DNA from: Pseudoxanthomonas gei
Lineage (GTDB): Bacteria; Pseudomonadota; Gammaproteobacteria; Xanthomonadales; Xanthomonadaceae
NCBI RefSeq assembly: GCF_010119615.1
Contig: NZ_QOVG01000001.1
Span: 496,001 to 560,000, forward strand
Reading direction: 5' to 3'
DNA: 64,000 nucleotides
The position numbers and the translations under genes were made by a program. Shown here piece by piece: positions 1 to 9,001 of this stretch; position 1 is the first letter of the stretch, and every line of letters begins with the position of its first letter. Below the pieces are notes generated by a model, which searched no databases, was not told the DNA's origin, and saw only the letters and a list, made by a program, of their open reading frames with translations.

Positions 1-1
1 C

Positions 2-337
2 GTGGCCACCACAGCTGCGAGCGCGCGACCCGAACTGGTGGTGTTGAAAGATATTGCCGGCTACGAGCGCGGGCGTGCCGCGGGCGAGGTGGCTTCGATC
101 ATGCGCGCGCAGCTGCTGGAGGATGGCGTGCCCGCCGACGCGATCAGCACCTGCCTGGACGAAGTCGAAGCCACGCGCATTCCGCTGTCCTGGGCGCGCG
201 ATGGCGACCTGCTGGTCCTGCCGATCCATGAACTCGATGCACGCGAGCAGGTCACCAACCTGCTCGATGCCATGGCCGCTGCAGGCTGGCGCGCAGGCGA
301 TGCGCTGCCGCCCATCACGCCGGCCCCGCCCCTGTAG
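2..337 (+). CDS. C-terminal fragment of a cyanophycin synthetase / Mur-ligase-like protein (partial)
   Basis: The reading frame is open from the window edge, so the 5' end of the gene is missing. The 111 visible residues read VVLKDIAGYERGRAAGEV near the start, followed by a stretch with GDLLVLPIHE. This resembles the last part of the C-terminal Mur-ligase domain of CphA-type cyanophycin synthetases, which make the storage polymer multi-L-arginyl-poly-L-aspartate. The GTG at position 2 is probably internal rather than the start. The stop codon lies inside an inverted repeat (328-338). Family assignment rests on this tail only. Another Mur-ligase-type amide ligase is possible. Confidence 0.6.
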   Translation: MATTAASARPELVVLKDIAGYERGRAAGEVASIMRAQLLEDGVPADAISTCLDEVEATRIPLSWARDGDLLVLPIHELDAREQVTNLLDAMAAAGWRAGDALPPITPAPPL

Positions 338-438
338 GAGCGACGTCCCCCAAGAGGACTTCCTCCGGGGCGCAGGTCGCGAAGCAGCGGACCTCCGCAG
401 TTGACGAGCGTCGCGACTGGCGTTGGCCCTACAGGGGC
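328..438. repeat. Diverged REP-like inverted repeat, arms 328-338 and 428-438
   Basis: An 11-base arm, gcccctgtagg, is matched perfectly by its inverse at 428-438. Next to each arm are degenerate pieces of the tgtaggagcgacg...tcgcgaagc element that appears intact at 28591-28687. The left arm overlaps the stop codon of the upstream gene. It may act as a transcript-end hairpin, but no T-tract follows. Confidence 0.6.
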
Positions 439-533
439 CGCGGCAGCTCTCATGCGGGCCGGTCTGCTAAAATCGCCGCACTCTCGGCCGCGCTCCCCCG
501 CTTGCGGCCCAATCCCGAACTCAGGAGCTCCAC

Positions 534-2066
534 ATGTCCGTTGACCTGCTCAAGGCGCTTGGCCTTGGCCCGAACAATTCCGGTACCTATCTGGGCCGTG
601 GCGAATGGTCCACCGCTACCGGGGCGGGCGTCCTGCAGTCGGTCAATCCCACTACCGGCCAAACCATCGCCACGGTCGAGGCCACCGTTGACGCGGACTA
701 CGAGCGCATCGTCGCCCGCGCCCAGGCCGCCTTCAAGGTCTGGCGCACCACGCCGGCGCCGCGCCGTGGTGAAGCCGTGCGCCTGTGCGGCGACGCGCTG
801 CGCAAACACAAGGACGAACTCGGCTCGCTGGTCGCGCTGGAAATGGGCAAATCCAAGCCCGAGGGCGATGGCGAAGTCCAGGAAATGATCGATATCGCCG
901 ACTTCGCCGTCGGCCAGTCGCGCATGCTCTACGGCTACACCATGCACTCCGAACGCCCCGGCCACCGCATGTACGAGCAGTACCAGCCGCTGGGCCTGGT
1001 CGGCATCATCAGCGCCTTCAATTTCCCGGTCGCGGTATGGGCCTGGAATTCGTTCCTGGCCGCCATCTGCGGCGACATCTGCATCTGGAAGCCGTCCAAC
1101 AAGACCCCGTTGACCGCCATCGCCTCGATGAAAATCTGCAACGAGGCGTTGAAGGCCGGCGGCTTCCCGGACATCTTCTTCCTGATCAACGACGCGGGCA
1201 TCGAGCTGGCCGAGAAATTCGTCGACGACAAGCGCATTCCGCTGATCAGCTTCACCGGCTCCACCGCGGTCGGCCGCCGGGTCGGCGAGCGCGTCGCCCA
1301 CCGCATGGGCCGCAGCCTGCTGGAGCTGGGTGGCAACAACGCCATCATCCTGGACGAGACCGCCGAGCTGAAGCTGGCCATTCCCGGCATCGTGTTCGGC
1401 GCGGTCGGCACCGCCGGCCAGCGCTGCACCAGCACCCGCCGCTTGATCGTGCACTCGTCCATCTACGACAACGTGCTGGCCACGCTGTTCAAGGCCTACA
1501 AACAGGTCGAAGGCAAGATCGGCGACCCCATGGACCCGACCAACCTGATGGGTCCGCTCAACAGCGCCCACGCGGTCGAGCAGTTCCTGTCCTCCATCGC
1601 CAGGGCCAAGGCGGCGGGCGGCACCGTGGAAACCGGCGGCACCGCCATCGACCGCGCCGGCCATTTCGTGCTCCCGGCCATCGTCACCGGCCTGAAGAAC
1701 ACCGATGAAGTGGTGCAGCACGAGACCTTCGCGCCGATCCTGTACGTGATGAAGTACGAGACCCTGGACGAAGCCATCGACATGCAGAACGCCGTGCCGC
1801 AGGGCCTGTCGTCATCGATCTTCACCCAGAATCTGAAGGCGGCCGAGCAATTCCTGTCCGCCGCGGGTTCGGATTGCGGCATCGCCAACGTCAACATCGG
1901 CACCAGCGGCGCCGAGATCGGCGGCGCCTTCGGTGGCGAGAAGGAAACCGGCGGCGGCCGCGAGTCGGGTTCCGATGCCTGGAAGGTCTACATGCGCCGC
2001 CAGACCAATACCATCAATTATTCCGATTCGCTGCCGCTGGCCCAGGGCATCAAGTTCGATCTCTGA
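534..2066 (+). CDS. amaB: Aldehyde dehydrogenase, ALDH7 type (probable L-piperidine-6-carboxylate / aminoadipate semialdehyde dehydrogenase)
   Basis: A 510-residue cytoplasmic NAD(P)-dependent aldehyde dehydrogenase of normal family length. The catalytic cysteine is visible at residue 298 in [12 protein letters not shown], and the general-base glutamate at residue 264 in LELGGNNA. Overall wording ([54 protein letters not shown]) matches the ALDH7A1/antiquitin group, whose bacterial members oxidise 2-aminoadipate 6-semialdehyde in lysine catabolism. The ATG follows a strong aggag ribosome site. It stands alone, so the lysine-pathway role is inferred from family and not from neighbours. Confidence 0.88.
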   Translation: MSVDLLKALGLGPNNSGTYLGRGEWSTATGAGVLQSVNPTTGQTIATVEATVDADYERIVARAQAAFKVWRTTPAPRRGEAVRLCGDALRKHKDELGSLVALEMGKSKPEGDGEVQEMIDIADFAVGQSRMLYGYTMHSERPGHRMYEQYQPLGLVGIISAFNFPVAVWAWNSFLAAICGDICIWKPSNKTPLTAIASMKICNEALKAGGFPDIFFLINDAGIELAEKFVDDKRIPLISFTGSTAVGRRVGERVAHRMGRSLLELGGNNAIILDETAELKLAIPGIVFGAVGTAGQRCTSTRRLIVHSSIYDNVLATLFKAYKQVEGKIGDPMDPTNLMGPLNSAHAVEQFLSSIARAKAAGGTVETGGTAIDRAGHFVLPAIVTGLKNTDEVVQHETFAPILYVMKYETLDEAIDMQNAVPQGLSSSIFTQNLKAAEQFLSAAGSDCGIANVNIGTSGAEIGGAFGGEKETGGGRESGSDAWKVYMRRQTNTINYSDSLPLAQGIKFDL

Positions 2067-2093
2067 TCCCGGGTAAACCCGCACCAAGGAAAC

Positions 2094-2375
2094 ATGCCAA
2101 TGAATGGCGTCGTACGACAGAACAGTTCCCTGGCCATCATCAGCCTGGTAACCGGCATCCTGGGCTGGACCCTGCTGCCGTTCCTTGGCAGCATCGTGGC
2201 GATCGTCACCGGGCACATCGCGCGCAAGGAAATCCGCCAGGACCCGACGCTGGGCGGTGACTCCCTCGCCCTGGTGGGCCTGGTGCTGGGATGGGTGGCG
2301 GTGGCCGGCGCGGTGTTGGCCATCCTGGCCTTCATCCTGTTTTTCGGCGGCCTCGCCTGGCTTGGCACGCGCTGA
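2094..2375 (+). CDS. DUF4190-type small membrane protein
   Basis: A 93-residue protein with two hydrophobic segments, roughly residues 11-36 and 58-89, joined by a polar loop with GHIARKEIRQDP. That is the layout of DUF4190 proteins, which carry a conserved GHIAR-type loop. Function is unknown for the family. The start at 2094 follows aagga; a second ATG two codons later is also possible. It ends 3 bases before pyrD, so the two are probably co-transcribed. Confidence 0.75.
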   Translation: MPMNGVVRQNSSLAIISLVTGILGWTLLPFLGSIVAIVTGHIARKEIRQDPTLGGDSLALVGLVLGWVAVAGAVLAILAFILFFGGLAWLGTR

Positions 2376-2378
2376 GGG

Positions 2379-3434
2379 ATGTACAACTTCGCCCGCCCCT
2401 TCCTGTTCGGACTGGATGCAGAGACCGCCCACGGCTTGGGCCTCAAGGCGCTGGAACTGGCCTATCGCACCGGCACCAACCCGCTGCTGGCCGGAAAGAT
2501 CGACCCGCTGCCGACCAAGGCCTTCGGCCTGACCTTCCCCAATCCGGTCGGCCTGGCCGCGGGCCTGGACAAGAACGGCGCGCACATCGATGCGCTGCTG
2601 GCCCTGGGATTCGGTTCCATTGAAATCGGCACGGTCACGCCGCGCGCGCAGCCGGGCAATCCCAAGCCACGCATGTTCCGCCTGCCGCAGCACCAGGCGA
2701 TCATCAACCGCCTGGGCTTCAACAACGAAGGCGTCGACGCGCTGGTCCGCAACGTCGGGCGCGCGCGCCGCAAGCACGGCCTGCTGGGCATCAACATCGG
2801 CAGGAACAAGGACACGTCCAACGATCGCGCCGCATCCGATTACCTGTACTGCCTGGAGCGCGTGTATCCGCTGGCCGACTACATCACCGTCAACATCTCC
2901 TCGCCCAATACCGCCGGCCTGCGCGAATTGCAGGAAGAGCAGGCGCTGCGCCAGTTGATCGGCACCCTGCGCGAGTCGCAGGAGGAACTGGGCTCGCAGC
3001 ACGGCAAGCGCGTGCCGATGCTGGTCAAGATCGCGCCGGATCTCTCCGATGAGGACATCGACGCGGTAGCGCGGGTGTTGCGCGACCTTTCCGTCGATGG
3101 GGTCATCGCAACCAACACCACCGTCTCGCGCATGAGCGTGCAGGACCACAAGCTGGCCCGCGAGACCGGCGGCCTGTCGGGCGCACCGCTGATGAACCAG
3201 TCGACCATGGTCATGCGCAAGCTGCGCACGCGCCTGCCCGACAGCATCCCGGTGATCGGCGTGGGCGGCATCCTGTCCGGCGCCGATGCGGTGGCGAAAA
3301 TGTCGGCCGGCGCTGCCCTGGTCCAGTGCTACACCGGGCTGGTGTACCGCGGCCCGGAGCTGGTGCGCGAATGCGTGGACGCCATACGCCGCCGTCGCGA
3401 ACACCGCAGCGGCGGCCCGGTCGCGCCCGAGTGA
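2379..3434 (+). CDS. pyrD: Dihydroorotate dehydrogenase (quinone), class 2
   Basis: PyrD oxidises dihydroorotate to orotate in pyrimidine synthesis and passes electrons to membrane quinones through FMN. The 351-residue length and the N-terminal helix ([20 protein letters not shown]) are typical of the membrane-associated class 2 enzyme. The catalytic serine lies in NISSPNT. Further FMN-site motifs are VKIAPDL, ATNTT and [11 protein letters not shown]. The upstream gene stops 3 bases before it. Its own TGA overlaps a GTG that opens the 14-bp tandem chain leading to murB. Confidence 0.97.
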   Translation: MYNFARPFLFGLDAETAHGLGLKALELAYRTGTNPLLAGKIDPLPTKAFGLTFPNPVGLAAGLDKNGAHIDALLALGFGSIEIGTVTPRAQPGNPKPRMFRLPQHQAIINRLGFNNEGVDALVRNVGRARRKHGLLGINIGRNKDTSNDRAASDYLYCLERVYPLADYITVNISSPNTAGLRELQEEQALRQLIGTLRESQEELGSQHGKRVPMLVKIAPDLSDEDIDAVARVLRDLSVDGVIATNTTVSRMSVQDHKLARETGGLSGAPLMNQSTMVMRKLRTRLPDSIPVIGVGGILSGADAVAKMSAGAALVQCYTGLVYRGPELVRECVDAIRRRREHRSGGPVAPE

Positions 3435-3472
3435 GCACGCCCGCATGAACACCCCTGCATGAACACCTCTGC
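3431..3472 (+). repeat. Three 14-bp tandem repeats, each carrying a start codon and forming overlapping mini-ORFs between pyrD and murB
   Basis: Units are gtgagcacgcccgc (3431-3444), atgaacacccctgc (3445-3458) and atgaacacctctgc (3459-3472), and murB begins at the next atgaag (3473). Each unit starts a five-codon ORF (MSTPA, MNTPA, MNTSA). The TGA of each mini-ORF overlaps the ATG of the next as ATGA. The first GTG overlaps the pyrD TGA. Because 14 is not a multiple of 3, every unit shifts the frame. Confidence 0.9.
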
Positions 3473-4513
3473 ATGAAGCAGCAGTACCGGCTGACGGCCA
3501 ATGCCGACCTGCGTTCGCGCAATACCTTCGGCATCAGCGCCCGCGCGAACCAGCTGGTGGAAATCCAGGAGGTCGACGCCTTGCCCGAGGTGCTGGCCCT
3601 GCCCGCTTTCAGGGACAATATTCCGCTGGTCCTGGGCGGCGGCAGCAATCTGCTGTTCGCCAGCGATCCACAAGCACCTCTGCTGGCCTTCGATACGCAT
3701 CGCGTTGAAATCGTCGATGACGACGGCGCCACCGCCTTGCTGCGTGCCGAAGCGGGCGTCGAATGGCATGCCCTGGTCATGCGTTCGCTGGAGATGGGCT
3801 TGTGCGGACTGGAAAACCTGGCACTGATTCCGGGTACCACGGGCGCCGCGCCGATCCAGAACATCGGCGCCTACGGCACCGAAGTGGGCGAGTTCGTGCA
3901 TGCGGTCGAAGCCTGGGACCGGCAGCGCGGCAGCATGGTCCGGCTGGACCGCGACGCCTGCACTTTCGCCTATCGCGACAGCCTGTTCAAACGCCTGCCT
4001 GACCGCTACCTGCTGACCGCGCTGGAACTGGCATTGCCCAGGCAGCGGGAATTGCGGCTGGACTACGCGGGCATTCCCCAGGAATTGTCTGCGCTGGGCA
4101 TCGCTGCGCCCACCGCGCGCGACGTGGCCGAAGCCGTGGTCCGCATCCGTCGCCGCAAGCTGCCGGATCCAGCCGTGGTCGGCAATGCGGGCAGCTTCTT
4201 CAAGAATCCGATCGTGCCGTTGCCGCAAGCTGAAACGCTGCTGCTGGCGAACCCGGGCCTGCCGCTGTTCGGTGGCGACGACGAAGCGACTGGCAAGCTC
4301 TCGGCCGCGTGGATGATCGAACAATGCGGCTGGAAGGGATTCCGCGACGGCGATGCCGGCGTGGCGGCCTCGCATGCCCTGGTGCTGGTCAACCACGGCC
4401 TGGCCAGCGGCGCGCAGCTGCTGGCGCTGGCGCGCCGTATCGCAAACTCGGTACAGGAGCGGTTCGGCGTGGACCTGCAGCCGGAACCACGGATCATCGG
4501 CGCGCAGTGGTGA
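3473..4513 (+). CDS. murB: UDP-N-acetylenolpyruvoylglucosamine reductase
   Basis: MurB reduces the enolpyruvyl group of UDP-GlcNAc-enolpyruvate with NADPH and FAD, giving UDP-MurNAc for peptidoglycan. The protein has 346 residues, the length of type I (E. coli-like) enzymes. FAD-binding motifs are LVLGGGSNLL and IPGTTGAAPIQNIGAYG. The catalytic serine sits in GNAGSFFKNP, and YRDSLFK carries the substrate-binding arginine. The chosen ATG is the fourth start codon in the 14-bp chain upstream. Earlier starts in the chain are closed by stops after five codons. Confidence 0.96.
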   Translation: MKQQYRLTANADLRSRNTFGISARANQLVEIQEVDALPEVLALPAFRDNIPLVLGGGSNLLFASDPQAPLLAFDTHRVEIVDDDGATALLRAEAGVEWHALVMRSLEMGLCGLENLALIPGTTGAAPIQNIGAYGTEVGEFVHAVEAWDRQRGSMVRLDRDACTFAYRDSLFKRLPDRYLLTALELALPRQRELRLDYAGIPQELSALGIAAPTARDVAEAVVRIRRRKLPDPAVVGNAGSFFKNPIVPLPQAETLLLANPGLPLFGGDDEATGKLSAAWMIEQCGWKGFRDGDAGVAASHALVLVNHGLASGAQLLALARRIANSVQERFGVDLQPEPRIIGAQW

Positions 4514-4520
4514 CCGGCCG

Positions 4521-5438
4521 GTGCTGAAGTTGTCTTCGCAACCGGCCGCGATCCGCGCCGCGCTGCTGATGCTGGGCAGCACCCTGGCCTTCGGCATGAT
4601 GGCCGTGGCGATCCGCCTGGCCACCGCCCACGTGCCGACCCCGGAAGTGGCGTTCTTCCGCAATGCCTTCGGCCTGCTGGCGTTGCTGCCGCTGCTCGTC
4701 AGGTCCGGGCAAGGACTGCCGCGCACGACCCAGTTGCCGCGTTATTTCCTGCGTAGCAGCATCGGCCTGGGTTCGATGCTGTGCGGGTTCTGGGCGGTCG
4801 GCCACCTGCCGCTGACCCAGGCCGTATCGCTTTCCTATTCAACGCCCCTGTTCGTGACCATCGCCGCGGTGCTGTGGCTGGGCGAGAAAGTGCGCATGCG
4901 GCGCTGGGCGGCCGTGATCCTGGGCTTCATCGGCGTGATGGTGATCGTGCGCCCGGGTTCGAGCGATTTCACCCCCGGCACCTTGGTCGCGGTATTGGCC
5001 GCGGTGCTCAGCGCGGTCGTCGCCATCCAGATCAAGCAGCTCACCCGCACCGACAGCGCCGACACGGTGGTGTTCTACACCTATGTCTTCTGGGTGCCGC
5101 TGTCGCTGGTCCCGGCCCTGTTCGTCTGGGTCTGGCCGGCAGGAATCGCCTGGCTGTGGCTGGCCGCGACGGGCGTGGCCGGCACCCTGGGGCAGCTGCT
5201 GTGGACACGCGCGCTGCGCCTGGGCGAAGTCTCCGCCCTGACCCCGATCAGCTTCATGCAATTGCCGCTGGTGGCGCTGTTCGGCTGGGCGCTGTTTGGC
5301 GAATCACTGGATCGCTGGACGGTACTCGGCGCGGGCATCATCCTTGCCTCCAATGCCTACATCGCCCATCGCGAAGCCGTGCTGGCACGCCGTGCCGCCA
5401 GCCAGTCGCCCACCGCCGCGGCCAAGCCCGGCGAATAG
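4521..5438 (+). CDS. EamA/DMT family transporter
   Basis: A 305-residue integral membrane protein with about ten hydrophobic segments and two EamA repeats, the second beginning near LVAVLAAVLSAVVA. Drug/metabolite transporters of this kind export or import small metabolites across the inner membrane. No substrate can be read from the sequence. The open frame extends upstream into murB, but the GTG at 4521, 7 bases after the murB stop, gives the standard family length and puts the first membrane segment near residue 15. Probably co-transcribed with murB. Confidence 0.85.
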   Translation: MLKLSSQPAAIRAALLMLGSTLAFGMMAVAIRLATAHVPTPEVAFFRNAFGLLALLPLLVRSGQGLPRTTQLPRYFLRSSIGLGSMLCGFWAVGHLPLTQAVSLSYSTPLFVTIAAVLWLGEKVRMRRWAAVILGFIGVMVIVRPGSSDFTPGTLVAVLAAVLSAVVAIQIKQLTRTDSADTVVFYTYVFWVPLSLVPALFVWVWPAGIAWLWLAATGVAGTLGQLLWTRALRLGEVSALTPISFMQLPLVALFGWALFGESLDRWTVLGAGIILASNAYIAHREAVLARRAASQSPTAAAKPGE

Positions 5439-5477
5439 CCGCCAGCGACCCATCACACCCCTACCAGGAGCGCCGCC

Positions 5478-5741
5478 ATGGCCATGTCCGAATCCGATAT
5501 CCAGAAAGGCTGGATCTACCGCACCAGCAACAACCAGGAGCGCCTGGTACTGGGCTGGGATCGCGACGGCCGCGTGGTGTACTGCTCCAAGGGCAAGGAC
5601 AAGGAACGTCCGTTCCAGAACTGCCATGTACGCATCACCGGGTTGAAGTTCGCCCAGCGCGCGATCGGCAAGGTCAGCCAGATCGAGGACCTCAAGCCCT
5701 ACATCGTCGCCAACAAGGCCACTACCGTGGTCATGCGCTGA
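5478..5741 (+). CDS. Small conserved hypothetical protein
   Basis: An 87-residue soluble, basic protein beginning MAMSESDIQKGWIYRTSNNQ. It has no signal peptide or membrane segment. I do not recognise the family. Features seen: alternating hydrophobic stretches (ERLVLGWDRDGRVVYCSKG) suggesting beta strands, a KGKDKERPF basic patch and a C-terminal VVMR. The start follows a good aggag site 8 bases upstream (accaggagcgccgcc). A second ATG lies two codons in. It could be the last gene of the murB-DMT unit. Confidence 0.6.
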   Translation: MAMSESDIQKGWIYRTSNNQERLVLGWDRDGRVVYCSKGKDKERPFQNCHVRITGLKFAQRAIGKVSQIEDLKPYIVANKATTVVMR

Positions 5742-6190
5742 CAGGACATTCGTAAGCGCCAGCCGCACGACTGGCGCTCACCGGCACCCGCGCCGGTCGG
5801 GCCATTGCCCACGGACAGTGGGCCGGCATCGTCGCCAATCGCCATCCAACGCCCCCGTGGGCGGCCTTCGTGCGGGTAATGCGTTGACCGGGGCCCAACC
5901 TCCTCAACGGGGAATGGCGCGCTGACGGGCGCCCAGTCGGCAGGGTTCCCTCGCCGCATTTGAATGCTGCGTCGCAGGAAGTACACGGGTCCCCTACGCC
6001 CCTGCGCGGGGGAGATTGCGGCCAAATGGCGGGCAAAAACAGCCAAACACTGGGTTCCGGGCCTGCCGCAATGGCCAAGGTGTCCGGCCGGTGCTAATCC
6101 AGCCGTGCTGTATGGAGCCGCCCCCGCTGATTCCGGCTCACCACCCGTAGCCCAACTGGCATTCCACAGCTCATCTCGGAGGATCCGAAC
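5742..6190. other. 449-base gap without a convincing gene; two small hairpins near its left end
   Basis: Arms agcgccag/ctggcgct pair at 5755-5762 and 5771-5778, and ccggc/gccgg at 5781-5796. Neither is followed by a T-run. Short open frames here have no family resemblance or good ribosome site. The stretch ahead of 6191 ends in tcggaggatccgaac, which supplies an aggag-type site for the hydrolase gene. Confidence 0.5.
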
Positions 6191-7597
6191 ATGGCAGCAC
6201 CAGGACGTGTCACCGTCGTACTTGCAGCAAGTGCCGTCACCCTGCTCACCGCATTGCCATTGAAAGCGGAGGAAGGCGACTACAGCGTCTGGCAGACCCT
6301 GGTAAACCTGGTGTCGCCGCCCAAGGCCGACAACAAGGTCACCGCGGCGCAGCGCCAGGGCAATTACCCGCTGCGCACCAATCCCTCCGGTTTCGCCGAC
6401 GGCTTCAGGCCCGGCGCCTACAGCGAATGGCAGACCGTGCAGCTGGCGCCGGAAACCGGCGCGGTATGCGGCGATGGTTCGCCCTACAAGTTCTTCGTCA
6501 ATCGCACTGCCAACACGCGCAATACCATCCTCTACATGGAAGGCGGCGGCGCCTGCTGGGATTACGCCAGTTGCACCGGCCAGACCGGCGTGCGCGGCGC
6601 GCGCAACCCGAACGGCATCCCCGACGATTACATGAGCCTGCTCAATCCCGGCTCCAGCCTGGTCAGCCCCTTCGTCACCCGGGTCAGCCCGTTCGACGCG
6701 GTGAAGACGCAGCAATGGAACATGGTCTACGTGCCTTATTGCACCGGCGACATCTACAGCGGCGACAAGGTCGCGGTGTACAACGATCCCAGTGGCGGGG
6801 CCGCGCCCTTGGTCTGGCATCACAATGGCGTGCGCAACACGCGGGCGGTGATCGCCTGGCTGAAGGACAACCTGCCACGGCCGACGCAGATGCTGTCCAC
6901 CGGCTGCAGCGCCGGCGGCGCCGGCAGCCTGACCAACTACTACCCGACGCGTCGCGACCTGGCACCCACCCGCGGCTACCTGATCGACGACTCCGGCCCG
7001 ATCTTCCCCACTCCGGCCAACGGCAACCCGCAGACCTATCCCTCGCAACCGCTGATGGCCAAGATCCGCGGTGTCTGGGGCCTGGACGCGGCCAGCGGCC
7101 CGCTCCCCTACCTGGCCAGCGGCATGCCGCAGTTCGACCTGGGCGAGCTGGGCTCGCTGTACACCGCGCTGTCGGCGAAGTTTCCCAACGACCGCCTGGG
7201 CCACACCCACTTCTGGAAGGACCTGAACTATTCCGGATACTCGTACGAGCGCTTCTACCCCGAGATCTACAACGCCCCGACCCAGGCCGCCAAGGAACAG
7301 CAGATCCATGCGCGCTGGGACATCGATACCGGCCGGCTGTCGCAACGCCTCAACGGGTTGGACAACTTCGGTGGCTATTTCCCGCAATACCGTGCCCTCA
7401 ACGAGAGCCACTGCACCACGATCGTCGATTTCAAGAATGCCGACATCCAGGCGCAGAACCTGCAACTGAAGAACTTCATCGACAGCGTGCTGGATGGCCA
7501 GGGCAAGGTGCTGGACGCCAGCGAGCAGAGCGACCAGGCCGACCGGGCCAAGCCGTTCAACCTGCTGTACTGGCTGGTGGACCAGTTGCTGGCATGA
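6191..7597 (+). CDS. Secreted pectinacetylesterase-family hydrolase (VtpJ-therm-like)
   Basis: A 468-residue protein with an N-terminal signal sequence (hydrophobic core VVLAASAVTLLTALP, probable cleavage after KA). It carries the pectinacetylesterase/Notum hallmarks: EGGGACW near residue 117 for the oxyanion hole, and the nucleophile elbow GCSAGG with Ser240. A later His in NESHC is a candidate for the catalytic triad. Plant and bacterial members remove acetyl esters from pectin or other acyl groups. Xanthomonads carry homologues annotated vtpJ-therm. No plant-polysaccharide genes are adjacent, so the substrate is open. Confidence 0.8.
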   Translation: MAAPGRVTVVLAASAVTLLTALPLKAEEGDYSVWQTLVNLVSPPKADNKVTAAQRQGNYPLRTNPSGFADGFRPGAYSEWQTVQLAPETGAVCGDGSPYKFFVNRTANTRNTILYMEGGGACWDYASCTGQTGVRGARNPNGIPDDYMSLLNPGSSLVSPFVTRVSPFDAVKTQQWNMVYVPYCTGDIYSGDKVAVYNDPSGGAAPLVWHHNGVRNTRAVIAWLKDNLPRPTQMLSTGCSAGGAGSLTNYYPTRRDLAPTRGYLIDDSGPIFPTPANGNPQTYPSQPLMAKIRGVWGLDAASGPLPYLASGMPQFDLGELGSLYTALSAKFPNDRLGHTHFWKDLNYSGYSYERFYPEIYNAPTQAAKEQQIHARWDIDTGRLSQRLNGLDNFGGYFPQYRALNESHCTTIVDFKNADIQAQNLQLKNFIDSVLDGQGKVLDASEQSDQADRAKPFNLLYWLVDQLLA

Positions 7598-7646
7598 GGT
7601 TGCGCGCATCACGGCGGCACGCGTGCTGCCGTGATGCCATCCAGAT

Positions 7647-8264
7647 ATGAAACCGGCACCCGCCATCGCCGCCACCGTGCTCCTTGCCTTGCTGGGACTC
7701 TGGGCTTGGGTGGGCGCCCAGGGCGTTGGTACAACGGCGCCGGCAGGGCCTGGCCCGACGCCCCGAGCGGTGCAGGGATCCGAACCGGCCGGCGCCGACG
7801 CCTTGCAGGCTTCGCCGCAGGCACGGGCGTGGCAGGAACGCCAGGCGTTCGAAGCGCGTGCCCGCCGCTTCATGCGTGATGCGCCCGGGCTGGGCGCGGT
7901 GCAGCGCTCCGAACAGGCGCGTGACCTGTCGGCCAGCATCGACCATTACGAAAGCAACGGCGGCCTGTCCGCGGGTGAATCGCTGTTGCTGCGCAGCGGC
8001 TTGATCAAGGCCAGCGTTGACGACCCGGCACTGCAGGCCCAGCAACTTGCCGACCTGATGGAGCGCTACCGTCGCCATGCCGACCAGCGCATGCAGGCCT
8101 ACACCGCGCAGCACGCCAACGATCCGCGTTTCCAGGATTACAAGGCGCGTGAACGGGCCATCGTGGCCGAGGTCATGGGACTGGCCGCCATTCCGGGTGG
8201 ATTGAGCCGCGACCAGTACCTGCGCCAGCGCCTGCAGCAGGCGCGTGTCGCCGCCTATCGCTGA
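7647..8264 (+). CDS. Membrane-anchored periplasmic protein, possibly a PlcR-like lipase/phospholipase accessory protein
   Basis: A 205-residue protein with one N-terminal hydrophobic segment (residues 6-24) followed by a proline-rich linker and a helical, charged domain. Phrases such as ESNGGLSAGESLLLRSGLI, PRFQDYKARE and GLSRDQYLRQRLQQAR recall phospholipase C accessory protein PlcR and related lipase chaperones, which stay anchored while helping an exported enzyme fold. This match is from memory and is not secure. It follows a secreted esterase gene by 49 bases, which would suit a helper role. Its end overlaps the convergent PAP2 gene by 10 bases. Confidence 0.5.
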   Translation: MKPAPAIAATVLLALLGLWAWVGAQGVGTTAPAGPGPTPRAVQGSEPAGADALQASPQARAWQERQAFEARARRFMRDAPGLGAVQRSEQARDLSASIDHYESNGGLSAGESLLLRSGLIKASVDDPALQAQQLADLMERYRRHADQRMQAYTAQHANDPRFQDYKARERAIVAEVMGLAAIPGGLSRDQYLRQRLQQARVAAYR

Positions 8265-9001
8265 GGCGGTTGGCCGCCGCGCTCCTGCCAGGGATGCAGG
8301 ACGCGATGGAACAAGGCCAGGTAGGCAGCCACCACCCAGGCCGCGCCCGCCATCCAGCCGGCCAGGATGTCCGAGGGAAAATGCACGCCCAGGTAGATGC
8401 GCGAATAACCCACCAGCCAGGTGAAGGCGACCATCAGCGCGATCATCGGCCACCGGGCGCGCGTAGGCCAGGCCAGCAACACCACCGTGGCCGCCAGGGT
8501 CATCGAACCCATCGCATGGCCGCTGGGGAAACTGAAAGTGCCTTCGGGTGAAATGGATTCCCACAGCGTAGGCCGGTGGCGCTGGAAGAACTGCTTGGCG
8601 CCCAGGTTGAGCAGGGCCGAGCCCACGAAGGCGACGGCGGCGAACGTCGCCTCGCGCCAGCGCCGCATGGCCAGCACCGACACGACGATCAGAAGGTCGA
8701 TGACGGCCACGCCCTCGTAACCGATCCTGGAAACAAGCAGGAAGAAGTGGTCCAGCCCGGGCCCCGCGAAGGCGTGGGCGCGCAGCAGGATCGGGTCGTC
8801 GAACACGAACTGCTCCAGCTCATGCACCTCGTCGGCCAGCTCGGCGAAGATCCACAGCGGCAGCAGCATGCCGGCGAACAACAGCGCGATGCGGCGGCCA
8901 TTGCGCCGCAGCAGTCCGGCGATGGCACGGACACCCGATTGCGCGCCAGCCGGCGCGGCCTCAACCCGCGGTTCGTGCATAACGCTTTTCGACATAGCCA
9001 T
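8255..9001 (-). CDS. PAP2-family membrane phosphatase
   Basis: A 248-residue inner-membrane phosphatase with all three PAP2 signature motifs: [17 protein letters not shown] and [12 protein letters not shown]. The histidines of motifs 2 and 3 are the catalytic residues of the family. Members dephosphorylate phosphatidate, phosphatidylglycerol phosphate or undecaprenyl pyrophosphate, and the substrate here is not readable. Several hydrophobic spans surround the motifs. ATGs at 9001, 8995 and 8980 all lie within the end of ispG, giving a 20-41 base overlap and suggesting translational coupling to ispG. Confidence 0.88.
   Translation of the reverse strand: MAMSKSVMHEPRVEAAPAGAQSGVRAIAGLLRRNGRRIALLFAGMLLPLWIFAELADEVHELEQFVFDDPILLRAHAFAGPGLDHFFLLVSRIGYEGVAVIDLLIVVSVLAMRRWREATFAAVAFVGSALLNLGAKQFFQRHRPTLWESISPEGTFSFPSGHAMGSMTLAATVVLLAWPTRARWPMIALMVAFTWLVGYSRIYLGVHFPSDILAGWMAGAAWVVAAYLALFHRVLHPWQERGGQPPQR

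Noticed and set aside
5742-6190. Search for an RNA gene or riboswitch in the long gap before the secreted hydrolase
   Set aside because: Only two small GC hairpins seen. No recognisable riboswitch core or tRNA-like fold.
5699-7939. 746-codon minus-strand frame opposite the pectinacetylesterase-type gene
   Set aside because: It crosses several real genes and a gap, has low-complexity composition and no motifs.
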